Shown: positions 19,390 to 28,744 of the stretch, one piece after another
Layout of the letters: every line of letters starts with the position of its first letter
Position numbering within the stretch: position 1 is the stretch's first letter
DNA from: Caulobacter sp. Root655
Lineage (GTDB): Bacteria; Pseudomonadota; Alphaproteobacteria; Caulobacterales; Caulobacteraceae
Length of the DNA: 64,000 nt
Direction: 5' to 3'
Assembly (NCBI RefSeq): GCF_001427665.1
Contig: NZ_LMHC01000021.1
Location: 523,934 to 587,933 of the forward strand
Made by a program: the position numbers and the translations under genes
The notes under the pieces: generated by a model
Told to the model about the DNA's origin: nothing
Databases searched by the model: none
Seen by the model: only the letters and a program-made list of their open reading frames with translations

Positions 19390-21170
19390 AAGCTCTGCCC
19401 GATGCTGATGTAGAGCTGGAAGGCCGGATCGCCCTCGCGCCGGCTGAGCGGCATGGCGATGTCGGCGCGGATCGGCCCGAAGCCCAGATCGTAACGGACG
19501 CCAAGGCCGACGCCGACGCCGAAGTCGTCGCCGTTGGGCCATTTGTCGACGCCCACGGCCCCGGCGTCGACGAAGGCCACCCCGCCCCATTTCTGGGTGA
19601 ACTTGTGGCGCACCTCCAGCGAGGTCTCCAGCAGCGAAAGGCCGCCCTGCGGCGTGCTGGTGTTGTCGATACGTGGACCGATCGCCTGATAGGCGTAGCC
19701 GCGCACCGAGCCGCCGCCGCCCGAATAGAAGCGCCGCGACGCCGGCACTTCGGGCATGGTGCCGCCGAGGATCTGCCCGGCCTTGAACCGGCCCGCGATC
19801 ACGGTTTTCGCGCCCTTGCCGAACGGCAGATAGGCCGAGCTCTGCACCTGGGCCTTCACGAAGGCCATGGTCAGGTCCCCGGTGATGGCGGTGGGTTCGG
19901 CGCGGACCTCGACTCGCCAGCCGCGGGTGGGATCCAGGACACTGTCGGAACGATCCCAGGCATAGGCCGCCAGGGTCGTGAAGGTGGCGAAGTTCTGGCG
20001 TGAATTCTTGACCACGCCGTCGACCGTGATCGGCGAGTCGATCTGCGACAGGTCCACCGCCATGCCATAGGTGCGATAGACGGTCGGCCGAAGCCGACGG
20101 GTCAGGTCAACGCCGGCATGGGCTCCGGTTTCCAGATAGGCGTCGGTGTCGTCGCGGAAGATCGCGGTGTTCAGCTTCAGGGTCTGCTGGGCGCGCCGCC
20201 AGTGCGGCAGCGCCACCTCGGCCTCCAGCCGGCTGTCCAGCTTGGCCAGGCTCGCGGTGAGCGTGGTGGTGTCGGCGCGACGCAGGCGATTGTAGCGGAT
20301 CCATTTGACGTCGACGCCAGGACCGTCGGTGGTCGAATAGCCCGCGCCCACTTCCAGCGTGTGGGCCTTGCGATCCGACAGGGTGACCATCACCGGCCGC
20401 AGCCCGTCGGGAAGAATCTTCTCCTTCGGGGCCAACGACACCGACACGGTGTCGTAGACGCTGGTGTCGCGAAGCCGGCGCTCGAGTTCGGCGATATCCT
20501 CCGGCTCGTAGACGTCTCCCGACTTCCAGGGCGCCAGATGCTGCACCCAGGCGGGGTTGGATCGCCCCTGGGTGATCACCTGGATTCCGTCGACATGGGT
20601 CAGGTCGCCGGCCGCGATGTGGAAGGTCGGGCGCACCGTGTGATCGGCGTGATCGACGATGACCTCGCGCGGTTCGGCCGTGGCGTCGGCGTAGCCCAGT
20701 TGCTGCACCTGGGAAACGACGCGGCCCTCGGCGGCCAGGACGTCGACGGCTCGCCCCGGCTCGCCCGGCGTCAGGCGCATGACGCTTTCGGCGCGCTTGG
20801 CGACGCCCTCGTCCGGCGCGGCGCCGCTCCAGGCCAGTCTCGGATCGGCGATGACGAAGACGGGGCCCGGCGTTATCTTCAGAAGGGGACGCGGCGGATC
20901 GGCCTCGCTGACGTCCGGCTCCACGACATAGGCGTAATAGCCCTCGGCCCGCAGCACGGCGACCGCGTCGTCGCCGGCGTCGCGGGCGCGGCGGCGAGCC
21001 TCCGCGCGGCTGCGGGGCGGCACCTTCGATTCGGTCATGGCGCGCTGGATCGCCTCGCGCAGCGCACGGTCCTCGACGCCGGTGATGCTCGCCGCGGGCT
21101 CGTTCGCATTGGCATGCCCAGCGGCCAACAGGGCCGCCGCGGTCACGCCAAGGGCAAGTCTCTTACGCAC
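19386..21170 (-). CDS. tamA: outer-membrane assembly protein TamA (BamA/Omp85 family)
   Basis: A 594-residue Omp85-family protein: signal peptide (MRKRLALGVTAAALLAAGHANA), three POTRA-like domains in roughly residues 30-240, then a 16-strand barrel. Barrel hallmarks are YSGGGGSVRGYAYQAIGP (the VRGY-type L6 motif, here SVRGYAY) and the C-terminal ending in Phe (ISIGQSF). With TamB it assembles outer-membrane proteins. I start it at the GTG at 21170, which gives a clean signal peptide and follows GAAGG; the longer ATG reading adds 22 residues before the signal peptide. It overlaps tamB by 4 bp. Confidence 0.93.
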   Translation of the reverse strand: MRKRLALGVTAAALLAAGHANANEPAASITGVEDRALREAIQRAMTESKVPPRSRAEARRRARDAGDDAVAVLRAEGYYAYVVEPDVSEADPPRPLLKITPGPVFVIADPRLAWSGAAPDEGVAKRAESVMRLTPGEPGRAVDVLAAEGRVVSQVQQLGYADATAEPREVIVDHADHTVRPTFHIAAGDLTHVDGIQVITQGRSNPAWVQHLAPWKSGDVYEPEDIAELERRLRDTSVYDTVSVSLAPKEKILPDGLRPVMVTLSDRKAHTLEVGAGYSTTDGPGVDVKWIRYNRLRRADTTTLTASLAKLDSRLEAEVALPHWRRAQQTLKLNTAIFRDDTDAYLETGAHAGVDLTRRLRPTVYRTYGMAVDLSQIDSPITVDGVVKNSRQNFATFTTLAAYAWDRSDSVLDPTRGWRVEVRAEPTAITGDLTMAFVKAQVQSSAYLPFGKGAKTVIAGRFKAGQILGGTMPEVPASRRFYSGGGGSVRGYAYQAIGPRIDNTSTPQGGLSLLETSLEVRHKFTQKWGGVAFVDAGAVGVDKWPNGDDFGVGVGLGVRYDLGFGPIRADIAMPLSRREGDPAFQLYISIGQSF

Positions 21171-21415
21171 CAAGCCTTCAAGTCCTCGCGCGGAGCGCCC
21201 CCAGACCCCTGTAATGGCGCCCCCGCCGACTGTCACGCGGCGAAATGCAACGAAACCTTACAACCAGGCCCTTCTCTCGCCGAGACAATGGCGCCCAAAT
21301 GATGAGCAGCTATGCGCATTGGGATAGCGCATGACGAAAAGCGCCACCTGGCGTGATCTCGCGTTCTAGGTTGGGGTGAACACGCCGGCTCATTTTGGCG
21401 TGCTGGGCGGATAAA
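21171..21415. other. divergent intergenic region between tamA and the ATP-grasp gene
   Basis: These 245 bp must contain promoters for both the tamAB operon and the ATP-grasp operon. I see no tRNA, hairpin terminator, repeat family member or convincing small gene. The ribosome site for the rightward gene is the GGGCGGA just before its ATG. Confidence 0.5.
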
Positions 21416-22939
21416 ATGGACACAGGCGTGGCGGTGAGAATCAAGGACATCGACGATACCCCCAGCCTGCCGATGACCGGGGCTGCCTACCTGCCGGGCG
21501 TCGCCTATGACGAGATGATCGCCAAAGGCGGCGACGTGCGGGCCCACTATGCGGCGCTGCAAAGCCGGATCTCGACCCTGGGGGCCGGGGAACTGGCCGA
21601 CCGCCAGCGGATGCTCGAGCGGTCATTCCTGCTGCAGGGCATCACCTTCACCGTCTACGGCGCCGACAGCGCCACCGAACGGATCATCCCGACCGACCTC
21701 TTCCCGCGCATCCTGCCTGCCAAGGAGTGGGCCAAGATCGAGGCCGGCCTGACCCAGCGCCTGCAGGCCCTGAACATGTTCCTGGCCGACATCTACGGCG
21801 AGCAGCAGATCCTGATGGACGGGGTGGTGCCGCGCGAACTGGTGCTCGGCGCGCCGTCCTATCGTCGCGAGATGCAGAACGTCTACGTGCCGCACAAGGC
21901 CTACGCCAATGTCTGCGGCAGCGACCTGATCCGCGGTCAGGACGGCGAGTTCGCCGTGCTGGAGGACAATCTGCGGGTGCCGTCGGGCGTGTCCTACATG
22001 CTGGCCAACCGCGACGCCTCCAAGCGCACGTTCCCGGGCGCCTATCGCGAGGCGGGCGTGCGGCCGGTCGAGCGCTATCCCGACCTGCTTCTGGCCACGC
22101 TGAAGAGCATGAGCGCCGACTGGCGGTCCAACCCGCAGGTCGTGGTGTTGACTCCCGGCGTCTACAACTCGGCCTATTACGAGCATGCCTATCTGGCGCG
22201 ACTGATGGGCGTGCCGCTGGTCGAGGGCCGTGACCTCGTGGTGCATGACAACATGGTCTACATGCGCACCACCACGGGCCTGCGCCGGGTGGACGTGATC
22301 TATCGCCGGGTGGACGACGACTTCATCGACCCCCTCGCCTTCCGTCGCGATTCGTCGCTGGGCGCGGCCGGCCTGTTCAACGCCTACCGGGCCGGCAACG
22401 TGGTGATGTGCAACGCCCCGGGCACCGGGGTGGCCGACGACAAGGCCGTCTACGCCTTCGTGCCCGACATCATCCGCTACTATCTCGGCGAGGACGCCAT
22501 CCTGCCCAATATCGAGACCTTCCTGTGCCGCGAGCCGGCCCAGCTGAGCCATGTGCTGGCCAATCTCGACAAGCTGGTGGTCAAGGCCGTAGGGGCTTCC
22601 GGCGGCTACGGCATGCTGATCGGCCCCCACGCCTCGGCCAAGGAGCGCGCCGAGTTCGCCGACGCGCTGAAGGCCGATCCCGCCAACTACATCGCCCAGC
22701 CGACCATCCAGTTGTCGACCGCGCCCTGCCTGGTCGACGGCCGGATCGAGCCGCGCCACGTCGACCTGCGGCCGTTCATCCTGTCGGGCGAAAAGACCGT
22801 GGTCACTCCCGGCGCCCTGACCCGCGTGGCGCTGAAACGCGGCTCGCTGGTGGTCAATTCCAGCCAGGGCGGCGGCTCCAAGGACACTTGGGTGCTCGCC
22901 GAAGAGGCGCCATCGAACGGCGCGGGAGGTCTGGGATGA
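21416..22939 (+). CDS. circularly permuted ATP-grasp type 2 family protein
   Basis: A 507-residue member of the circularly permuted ATP-grasp group (DUF404/DUF407), predicted to form amide bonds between amino acids or peptides using ATP. Recognisable blocks are TFTVYGADSATERIIPTDLFPRI, the VLEDNLRVPSGVSYMLANR substrate loop, and the nucleotide-binding stretch VVKAVGASGGYGMLIGP. The family is known in operons with alpha-E and transglutaminase proteins, as here. I prefer the ATG at 21416 over the in-frame TTG at 21395. The stop overlaps the next start (ATGATG). Confidence 0.9.
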   Translation: MDTGVAVRIKDIDDTPSLPMTGAAYLPGVAYDEMIAKGGDVRAHYAALQSRISTLGAGELADRQRMLERSFLLQGITFTVYGADSATERIIPTDLFPRILPAKEWAKIEAGLTQRLQALNMFLADIYGEQQILMDGVVPRELVLGAPSYRREMQNVYVPHKAYANVCGSDLIRGQDGEFAVLEDNLRVPSGVSYMLANRDASKRTFPGAYREAGVRPVERYPDLLLATLKSMSADWRSNPQVVVLTPGVYNSAYYEHAYLARLMGVPLVEGRDLVVHDNMVYMRTTTGLRRVDVIYRRVDDDFIDPLAFRRDSSLGAAGLFNAYRAGNVVMCNAPGTGVADDKAVYAFVPDIIRYYLGEDAILPNIETFLCREPAQLSHVLANLDKLVVKAVGASGGYGMLIGPHASAKERAEFADALKADPANYIAQPTIQLSTAPCLVDGRIEPRHVDLRPFILSGEKTVVTPGALTRVALKRGSLVVNSSQGGGSKDTWVLAEEAPSNGAGGLG

Positions 22940-23877
22940 TGCTGGCGCGAGTGGCCGACAGCCTCTACTGGCTGGGCCGTTACATGGAGCGGGCCGAACA
23001 CTTGTCGCGGCTGTCGAGCGTGATGCTCAACGCCACGCTCGACCAGACCGACGCCGGGGCGCAAGCCGTGTGGATCGCCCTGTCGGCGGTCGGCAAGACC
23101 GAGATCGGGGCCGTCGCCCCGTTCGAGGCCGCCCGCTCGCTGGTGCTCGACCGGTCCGACCACAACTCGGTGGTCTCGTCCCTGGCCAGGGCCCGCGAGA
23201 ACGCCCGCCAGGTGCGCGACCAGATCACCACCGAAACCTGGGAGCGGCTCAACCTGCTCTATCTGAAGGTCACCGACGAGGGCGCCGGCCGGGAGTTCGC
23301 CGACGGCTCGGCCAATTTCCTGCACGACGTGATCTCGGACGTCCACCTGTTCAAGGGCGCGGCCGACGCCACCATGAGCCACGGCGAGAGCTGGCGCTTC
23401 ATGATGGTGGGCATGTATCTGGAGCGCGCCCAACTGGTCTCCAGCTTGCTGGAGGTCTGCTTCGCCGAAGGGCCGGGCCGCGAGATCAACGACCATATCG
23501 CCCTGGTCAGCCTGCTGCGCATGGCCTGCGCCCTGGAGCCCTATCTGCGGGTCTACACCGCCGAGATCGAGCCGCGGCACATCCTGGAGTTCCTGGTCTT
23601 CGACGAGGACTTCCCGCGCTCGATCCGCTTCGTCACCTCGCGCATCGAGGAGCATCTGGCGGTCCTGGCCCGCCACACCGAGGCCAACGGCCGCACCGGG
23701 CCCGAGCGGCTGGCCGGACGGTTGAAGGCCCGGCTGCAGTTCGCCGACCTGGACGAGCTGCAGGCCCAGGGCGCCAGCGCGCTGCTGACCACGGTGGTCA
23801 ACGAATGCTCGCGCATCCACGAAGCGATCTATGAGACCTTCGTGGCCTATCCCCTCGAAATGCGACTGCCTGCTTAA
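22936..23877 (+). CDS. alpha-E domain-containing protein
   Basis: A 313-residue all-helical protein of the alpha-E (DUF403) family. The family-typical start MLARVADSLYWLGRYMERAEHLSRL and the repeated SLYWLGRYxER / MMVGMYLERAQ type motifs are clear. The role of alpha-E is unknown; comparative genomics links it to ATP-grasp peptide ligases and transglutaminases. The start overlaps the ATP-grasp stop, GGGAGG lies about 8 bp upstream, and the transglutaminase follows 14 bp downstream. I read the three as one operon and probably one pathway. Confidence 0.9.
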   Translation: MMLARVADSLYWLGRYMERAEHLSRLSSVMLNATLDQTDAGAQAVWIALSAVGKTEIGAVAPFEAARSLVLDRSDHNSVVSSLARARENARQVRDQITTETWERLNLLYLKVTDEGAGREFADGSANFLHDVISDVHLFKGAADATMSHGESWRFMMVGMYLERAQLVSSLLEVCFAEGPGREINDHIALVSLLRMACALEPYLRVYTAEIEPRHILEFLVFDEDFPRSIRFVTSRIEEHLAVLARHTEANGRTGPERLAGRLKARLQFADLDELQAQGASALLTTVVNECSRIHEAIYETFVAYPLEMRLPA

Positions 23878-23891
23878 GAAAGACGACCGCC

Positions 23892-24875
23892 GTGCTGCTC
23901 GAGATCCGCCACATCACCCAGTACCATTATGAGCGGCCCGTCCGCGAAAGCCTGATGGAGCTGTGGATGCAGCCCCAGAAGGGCGCGCGCCAGCGGCTGG
24001 TCAGTTTCGAACTGGAACTCGAACCGGCCGCCCAGGTGTTCTCCTACGCCGACAGCTTCGGCAACGCCGTCTACCATTTCGACGTGCCCCAACCGCATGA
24101 CGGCCTGACGATCATCGCCCGCTCGGCCGTCGAGACCGAGCCGGTGCTGGAATGGCCGATGCCGCTGGACATGGGCGAGTGGGAACGGCTGAAGAGCGCC
24201 TTCGTGAAGGGCGAGTGCTTCGACTATCTGCAGCCCCACGGCTTCGTCCAGGTCACCCCGGCGCTGCGGGCGTTCATGGACGCGCACGACATCGACGAGC
24301 TTCGCCGCCGCGACCCGTTCTCGGCCGCCCAGGCGCTGTGCGACACGATCTACAAGGCCTTCGAATACGCCCCGGGCGTCACCGACGCCGACAGCCCGAT
24401 CGACCTGGCGCTCGACGCCGGGCGCGGGGTCTGCCAGGACTTCGCCCACATCATGCTGGCGATCTGCCGGGCCTGGGGCATGCCGGCCCGCTATGTCTCG
24501 GGCTACCTGTTCACCGACCGCGAGGCCGGCGACCGCTCCGATCCCGACGCCACCCACGCCTGGGTCGAGGTGTTCCTGCCCAGCTACCGCTGGGTCGGCT
24601 TCGACCCGACCAACAACGTCATGACCGGCGAGCGCCATGTGGCGGTAGCGGTGGGCCGCGACTATGGCGACGTCACCCCGTCGCGCGGGGTCTACAAGGG
24701 CGATTCCGAGAGCCACCTGGCGGTCGGGGTCTCGGTGCGGCGGGCCCGGGCGGCCCTGGCCGAGCCGGAGTTCATGCGCCTGCCCCGCCCCTCGACGCCG
24801 TTCGGCTCGGGCCGCGGCCGACGGGCCAACGCCGACGCCATCCGCGAGCACCAGCAGCGCCAGCAGCAGCAGTAG
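23892..24875 (+). CDS. transglutaminase family protein
   Basis: A 327-residue protein with an N-terminal beta-sandwich region (starting LLEIRHITQYHYERPVRESLME) and a transglutaminase-like papain-fold core. The catalytic triad is Cys181 (GRGVCQDFAHIM), His222 (DATHAWVEVF) and Asp238 (WVGFDPTNN). Bacterial members act as proteases or amidases more often than as cross-linkers. It starts with GTG 14 bp after the alpha-E gene. The last 30 residues are basic and glutamine-rich (QQRQQQQ). In many bacteria an Anbu-type proteasome homologue follows this trio; here a small secreted protein follows instead. Confidence 0.9.
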   Translation: MLLEIRHITQYHYERPVRESLMELWMQPQKGARQRLVSFELELEPAAQVFSYADSFGNAVYHFDVPQPHDGLTIIARSAVETEPVLEWPMPLDMGEWERLKSAFVKGECFDYLQPHGFVQVTPALRAFMDAHDIDELRRRDPFSAAQALCDTIYKAFEYAPGVTDADSPIDLALDAGRGVCQDFAHIMLAICRAWGMPARYVSGYLFTDREAGDRSDPDATHAWVEVFLPSYRWVGFDPTNNVMTGERHVAVAVGRDYGDVTPSRGVYKGDSESHLAVGVSVRRARAALAEPEFMRLPRPSTPFGSGRGRRANADAIREHQQRQQQQ

Positions 24876-24952
24876 GTGGGGCCGACGCCACCGGAGATTG
24901 ACCCGCCATCGGTCGAGTTCTATCCGTCGGAAACTTCATCGGGGGAATTCGA

Positions 24953-25300
24953 ATGCTCGCCAAGTTCAGGTCCGCGCGCTTGCCGCTGTTGATCGTCGTC
25001 CTGATGGCCGGCCTGGCTGAACCAGCCTGGGCGTCAAGCCAGGGTCCCGGCATGGCCTCGAGCATCTCAACCGGATCGGACGGCATGGTCTGGTTCGCGC
25101 ACAATGGAACCCGAACGGGCAGCCTGCCCGGTTGCGCCGCCGCCAACGGCCTGTGGGTGTTTACCGCCACCACGGCGGCTGGCCAGGCGATGCTCGCCAA
25201 CCTTCTGGCCGCCACGGCGGCTGGCAAGCCGGTGTCGATCCAGGGCAGCGGCGCCTGTATCGGCGACCACGAGTCGATCGCCTACATCGTGGGGCTGTAG
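24953..25300 (+). CDS. small secreted two-cysteine protein
   Basis: A 115-residue protein with a good signal peptide (MLAKFRSARLPLLIVVLMAGLAEPAWA) and a strong ribosome site (GGGGGAA, 7 bp before the ATG). The mature part of about 88 residues has two Cys: one in LPGCAAANGLWVF and one in GSGACIGDHESIAYIVGL, which could form a disulphide in the periplasm. I do not recognise a named family. Its C-terminal pattern (short helix, beta strand, Cys, then I-x-Y-I) resembles the two secreted proteins at 38417 and 38795. It lies 77 bp after the transglutaminase gene and converges on cysA. Confidence 0.75.
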   Translation: MLAKFRSARLPLLIVVLMAGLAEPAWASSQGPGMASSISTGSDGMVWFAHNGTRTGSLPGCAAANGLWVFTATTAAGQAMLANLLAATAAGKPVSIQGSGACIGDHESIAYIVGL

Positions 25301-25305
25301 CCTCC

Positions 25306-26325
25306 CTAAGCCGCGAACACGTGCGTCCGCCGGGCCGATAGCGTCACCTCCCCGGTGAAGCTAGCCGCGTCGTCGCGGGCGGCGCAGACCTCGATGCGGC
25401 GGCCGTCGGGCAGCCTGGCGTCGACATTGGCCAGCGGCCCCTGGATCACCACCCGGTCGACCTTGGCCGCGAAGCCCGCCGCGTCCAGCACCAGGTCGTG
25501 CGGCCGCACGAAGGCGATCGCCGGGCCGTCGGCGGCGCCTGGCGCGGGCAAGACCACCGGACCGGCCGTGAACCGCCCGCCCGACACCGTCCCCTCGAAA
25601 CGGTTGGCCTCGCCGACGAAGCCGCAGACGAAGGGGGTGGCCGGATGGTCATGCACCTCGTGCGGCGTGCCGATCTGCTCGATACGGCCGGCGTTGAGGA
25701 TCGCCACCCGGTCGGCCAGCTCCAGCGCCTCTTCCTGGTCGTGGGTGACGAAGATGGTGGTGACGCCGGTGGCGTCATGCACCCGGCGCAGTTCCTTGCG
25801 CAGCGACTTGCGCACCGTGGCGTCCAGGGCCCCGAACGGCTCGTCGAGCAGCAGCACGCTGGGCTGCACCGCCAGGGCCCGCGACAGCGCCACCCGCTGG
25901 CGCTGACCGCCCGACAGCTGCGACGGATAGCGACCGCCCAGCCCTTCCAGCTCGACCAGCTTCAGCAGATCTTCGACCCGGGTCTTGATCTCGGCCTTGG
26001 ACGGCTTGTCCCGGCCCTTGCGCACATCCAGGCCGAACGCGATGTTGCGGGCCACGGTCATGTGCTTGAACAGCGCGTACTGCTGGAACACGAAGCCCAC
26101 CCGGCGCGCGGCGGCCGAGGCGAAGGTCACGTCCTGGCCCTCGAACAGCACCTGGCCGGCGTCGGGGAACTCCAGGCCGGCGATGGTGCGCAGCAGGGTG
26201 GTCTTGCCCGAGCCCGACGGGCCCAGCAGCGCCACGAGCTCGCCGTCGGCGATCTCCAGATCGACGCTGTTCAGGGCCGGATAGCGCCCGAACTTCTTTT
26301 CGACGGAACGGATGGAGATGGTCAT
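25306..26325 (-). CDS. cysA: sulfate/thiosulfate ABC transporter ATP-binding protein
   Basis: A 339-residue ABC ATPase that powers sulfate import. Walker A is GPSGSGKT, the Q-loop FVFQQYALF, the signature [16 protein letters not shown], Walker [13 protein letters not shown] and the H-loop [10 protein letters not shown]-terminal TOBE-like regulatory domain follows (about residues 240-339). Assignment to sulfate rests on the CysA-like sequence ([11 protein letters not shown]...) and on cysW and cysT upstream. I start it at 26325; longer open sequence is a cysW shadow. It ends 5 bp from the convergent small secreted gene. Confidence 0.93.
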   Translation of the reverse strand: MTISIRSVEKKFGRYPALNSVDLEIADGELVALLGPSGSGKTTLLRTIAGLEFPDAGQVLFEGQDVTFASAAARRVGFVFQQYALFKHMTVARNIAFGLDVRKGRDKPSKAEIKTRVEDLLKLVELEGLGGRYPSQLSGGQRQRVALSRALAVQPSVLLLDEPFGALDATVRKSLRKELRRVHDATGVTTIFVTHDQEEALELADRVAILNAGRIEQIGTPHEVHDHPATPFVCGFVGEANRFEGTVSGGRFTAGPVVLPAPGAADGPAIAFVRPHDLVLDAAGFAAKVDRVVIQGPLANVDARLPDGRRIEVCAARDDAASFTGEVTLSARRTHVFAA

Positions 26326-26345
26326 GAGGTCGTTTCGTTCCGAAT

Positions 26346-27197
26346 CTAGTGTCCGCCGCCGCGCTTGACGTCGGGTTGGGCGATCTCGAGCAGGCCCTTG
26401 AGCACCAGCGTGACGATCGCCAGCAGGCACAGCAGGGCGGCGACCGCGAAGGCCGCGACGAAGTCGTACTCGTTGTAGAGGATCTCGACGTGCAGCGGCA
26501 TGGTGTTGGTCAGGCCGCGGATGTGGCCGCTGACCACCGACACCGCGCCGAACTCGCCCATCGCCCGGGCGTTGCATAGCAGCACCCCGTACAGCAGCCC
26601 CCAGCGCACGTTGGGCGCGGTCACCCGCCAGAAGGTGTAGAGGCCGGACGCGCCCATCGAGACCGCCGCCTCCTCCTCGGCCACGCCCTGCTCCTGCATC
26701 AGCGGAATCAACTCGCGGGCGATGAACGGGAAGGTCACGAAGATGGTGGCCAGGACGATGCCGGGCACGGCGAAGATGATCTTGATGTCGTGGTCGATCA
26801 GGCGCTCGCCGAACCACCCCTGCAGGCCGAAGACCAGCACGTAGATCAGGCCGGCGACGACCGGCGACACCGAGAACGGCAGGTCGATCAGGGTGATCAG
26901 CAGCGGTTTGCCCGGAAACTCGTGCTTGGCGATCGCCCAGGCGGCGCACAGACCAAAGACGGCGTTGAACGGCACGGCGATCCCGGCGGTGATCAGGGTC
27001 AGCTTGACCGCCGCCAGGGCGTCGGGGTTGGAGATCGCGGCCAGGGCCGGGCCCAGCCCCTTGCGCAGGGCCTCGGCGAACACCGCCGCCAGCGGCAGGA
27101 TCAGGACCAGCCCCAGGAAGGCCAGCATCAGGCCGATGATGACCGCCTTGGCCCAGACCGGATCCTCGGTCGGGTGACGCGCCTTGGACTGGGCCAT
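26346..27197 (-). CDS. cysW: sulfate ABC transporter permease CysW
   Basis: A 283-residue permease with about six membrane segments. The cytoplasmic EAA loop that docks the ATPase reads [27 protein letters not shown]. Family-typical sequence includes [24 protein letters not shown], close to CysW of sulfate systems. It overlaps the cysT stop by one base (TGATG), so the two permease subunits are translationally coupled, and cysA follows 20 bp later. Confidence 0.93.
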   Translation of the reverse strand: MAQSKARHPTEDPVWAKAVIIGLMLAFLGLVLILPLAAVFAEALRKGLGPALAAISNPDALAAVKLTLITAGIAVPFNAVFGLCAAWAIAKHEFPGKPLLITLIDLPFSVSPVVAGLIYVLVFGLQGWFGERLIDHDIKIIFAVPGIVLATIFVTFPFIARELIPLMQEQGVAEEEAAVSMGASGLYTFWRVTAPNVRWGLLYGVLLCNARAMGEFGAVSVVSGHIRGLTNTMPLHVEILYNEYDFVAAFAVAALLCLLAIVTLVLKGLLEIAQPDVKRGGGH

Positions 27198-28066
27198 CAG
27201 GAGAACCTCCGGGCCCAGGCCTGCACCGCGTTGATGATCAGCAGCATCAGGAACGACACGGCCAGCATCACCAGGGCGATGGCGGCGGCGTTGGCGTATT
27301 CGAACTGCTCCAGCTGGATGATGATCAGCAGCGGCGCGATCTCCGACTTGTAGGGCATGTTGCCGGCGATGAAGATCACCGAGCCGTACTCGCCGACGCC
27401 CCGCGCGAAGGCCAGGGCGAAGCCGGTGAGCCAGGCCGGACCCAGGGCCGGCAGGATCACCCGCAGGATGGTGTCGAAGCGCCCGGCCCCCAGGCTGGCG
27501 GCGGCCTCCTCGACGTCGGCCGACAGGTCGCGCATCACCGGCTCCAGGGTGCGGACCACGAACGGCAGGCCGATGAAGATCAGGGCGATGGTCACGCCGA
27601 TCGGGTTGTAGGCGGCCTTGATCCCCAGCGGCGTCAGATACTGCCCGACCCAGCCGTTGGGCGCGTAGAGCGTGGCCAGGGCGATACCGGCCACGGCGGT
27701 CGGCAGGGCGAACGGCAGGTCGACCAGGGCGTTGACCACGGCCTTGCCGGGAAATTCGTAGCGGACCAGGGCCCAGGTGGTCAGCACGCCGAACACCCCG
27801 TTGATCACCGCCGCCACGAAGGCCGCGCCGAAAGTCAGGCGATAGGCCGCCACGGCCCGCTCGGAAAAGGCGGCGGCCACGAACTCGCTCGGCGACAGCG
27901 CCGAAGCCTTGATGGCCACCGCCGACAGCGGGATCAGCACGATCAGCGACAGGATCGTCAGGGTGACGCCCAGGGTCAGGCCAAAGCCCGGAATCGCCGA
28001 GCGACGGCGAAACAGCGGGCGCCGGAAAGGTCGGTGTCGGGGCGCGGAAATCGTCTCGGCGGTCAT
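27197..28066 (-). CDS. cysT: sulfate ABC transporter permease CysT
   Basis: A 289-residue permease with six or seven hydrophobic segments. Its EAA loop is [29 protein letters not shown], and the CysT-like [22 protein letters not shown] follows. An arginine-rich leader ([12 protein letters not shown]) precedes the first membrane segment. I place the start at the ATG at 28066; the frame stays open upstream through repeat DNA but without family similarity. The usual periplasmic sulfate-binding protein gene (sbp/cysP) is not upstream: the next 678 bp are intergenic. Confidence 0.93.
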   Translation of the reverse strand: MTAETISAPRHRPFRRPLFRRRSAIPGFGLTLGVTLTILSLIVLIPLSAVAIKASALSPSEFVAAAFSERAVAAYRLTFGAAFVAAVINGVFGVLTTWALVRYEFPGKAVVNALVDLPFALPTAVAGIALATLYAPNGWVGQYLTPLGIKAAYNPIGVTIALIFIGLPFVVRTLEPVMRDLSADVEEAAASLGAGRFDTILRVILPALGPAWLTGFALAFARGVGEYGSVIFIAGNMPYKSEIAPLLIIIQLEQFEYANAAAIALVMLAVSFLMLLIINAVQAWARRFS

Positions 28067-28257
28067 CGGGTGATCGTCGTCCAGTATCCGGCGTCGGGCT
28101 CCAGCGGAGCCATGAAGGAGGAAACGCGCCAGACCGTCAAACGGCGCCGGTACGTTGCGAAGCTGAGGCGGCTTAAATCCCCAGCGCGCCAATGGGGTCA
28201 ACAGAGTTAGCCAAACGGGGTTTGCAGAAAAACTCTCGGAGGCGTTTGGAACGGCGC

Positions 28258-28335
28258 ACTTGCCCCCTACGGATCGCTTCGCGATCGTCTTCCCCCAGAG
28301 GGGGAAGAGCCGCGAAGCGGTCAGGTGGGGCAAGT
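28258..28335. repeat. palindromic intergenic repeat, GGGGGAAG family, copy 1
   Basis: A 78-bp element with ACTTGCCCC at the left end and its exact complement GGGGCAAGT at the right. Inside are two smaller inverted repeats: GATCGCTTCGCGATC and TTCCCCCAGAGGGGGAA. It lies in the cysT/helicase gap and is probably non-coding. Confidence 0.75.
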
Positions 28336-28362
28336 CAGCGCGCGAAGTTGACCAGACTCTTG

Positions 28363-28482
28363 TCCCTCCCCCTTGTGGGGAGGGGGGACCAGCGAAGCTG
28401 GTGGGTGGGGCTTCGCCGCCCCATTGACTCATCAAACCCCACCCGACCCCTTCGGGGCCACCCTCCCCACGAGGGGGAGGGA
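28363..28482. repeat. palindromic intergenic repeat, GGGGGAGG family, copy 2
   Basis: A 120-bp inverted repeat. The left arm TCCCTCCCCCTTGTGGGG and the right arm CCCCACGAGGGGGAGGGA are nearly perfect complements. The centre is rich in the motif GACCAGCGAAGCTGGT, itself palindromic. It is directly adjacent to copy 1 and of the same composition as the elements at 31073 and 41350. Confidence 0.8.
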
Positions 28483-28744
28483 GAAACATTCGGGTGACGG
28501 CGTCGCCTGGCCAAAATTGCCGCACCGCAGCAATCTTTCCCCCGAGCCCTTGCTTTCCGAACGGTTTTGGCCTCCTTAGGCCGCCCATCAGACCCATTTC
28601 GCCCCGCCCTCATCGGCATCCGGACGAAAACGGTCTATTCTCGAAGATATTGACCAAGAACACGGTCCGTTTGGGGGTCGTATTTGGTCGTGGTGCGGGC
28701 CGCACGTGTGTGTGTGCCGTCCGCTTGAACCGAATTGGACCTGT

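Larger units (their letters stand above)
28067..28744. other. 678-bp intergenic region with two palindromic repeat elements
   Basis: This divergent gap lies between cysT and the helicase gene. It holds two palindromic elements, listed separately, at 28258-28335 and 28363-28482. Open frames that cross it are built from the repeat sequence and have no protein-like features. A sulfate-binding-protein gene, which one might expect here, is absent. The right end (about 28640-28744) should hold the helicase promoter and a 5' leader. Confidence 0.6.

Noticed and set aside
28192..28619. Several short frames in the cysT/helicase gap
   Set aside because: They translate the palindromic repeats (PLVGRGDQRSWW-like and TRGRE-like peptides) and have no ribosome sites.
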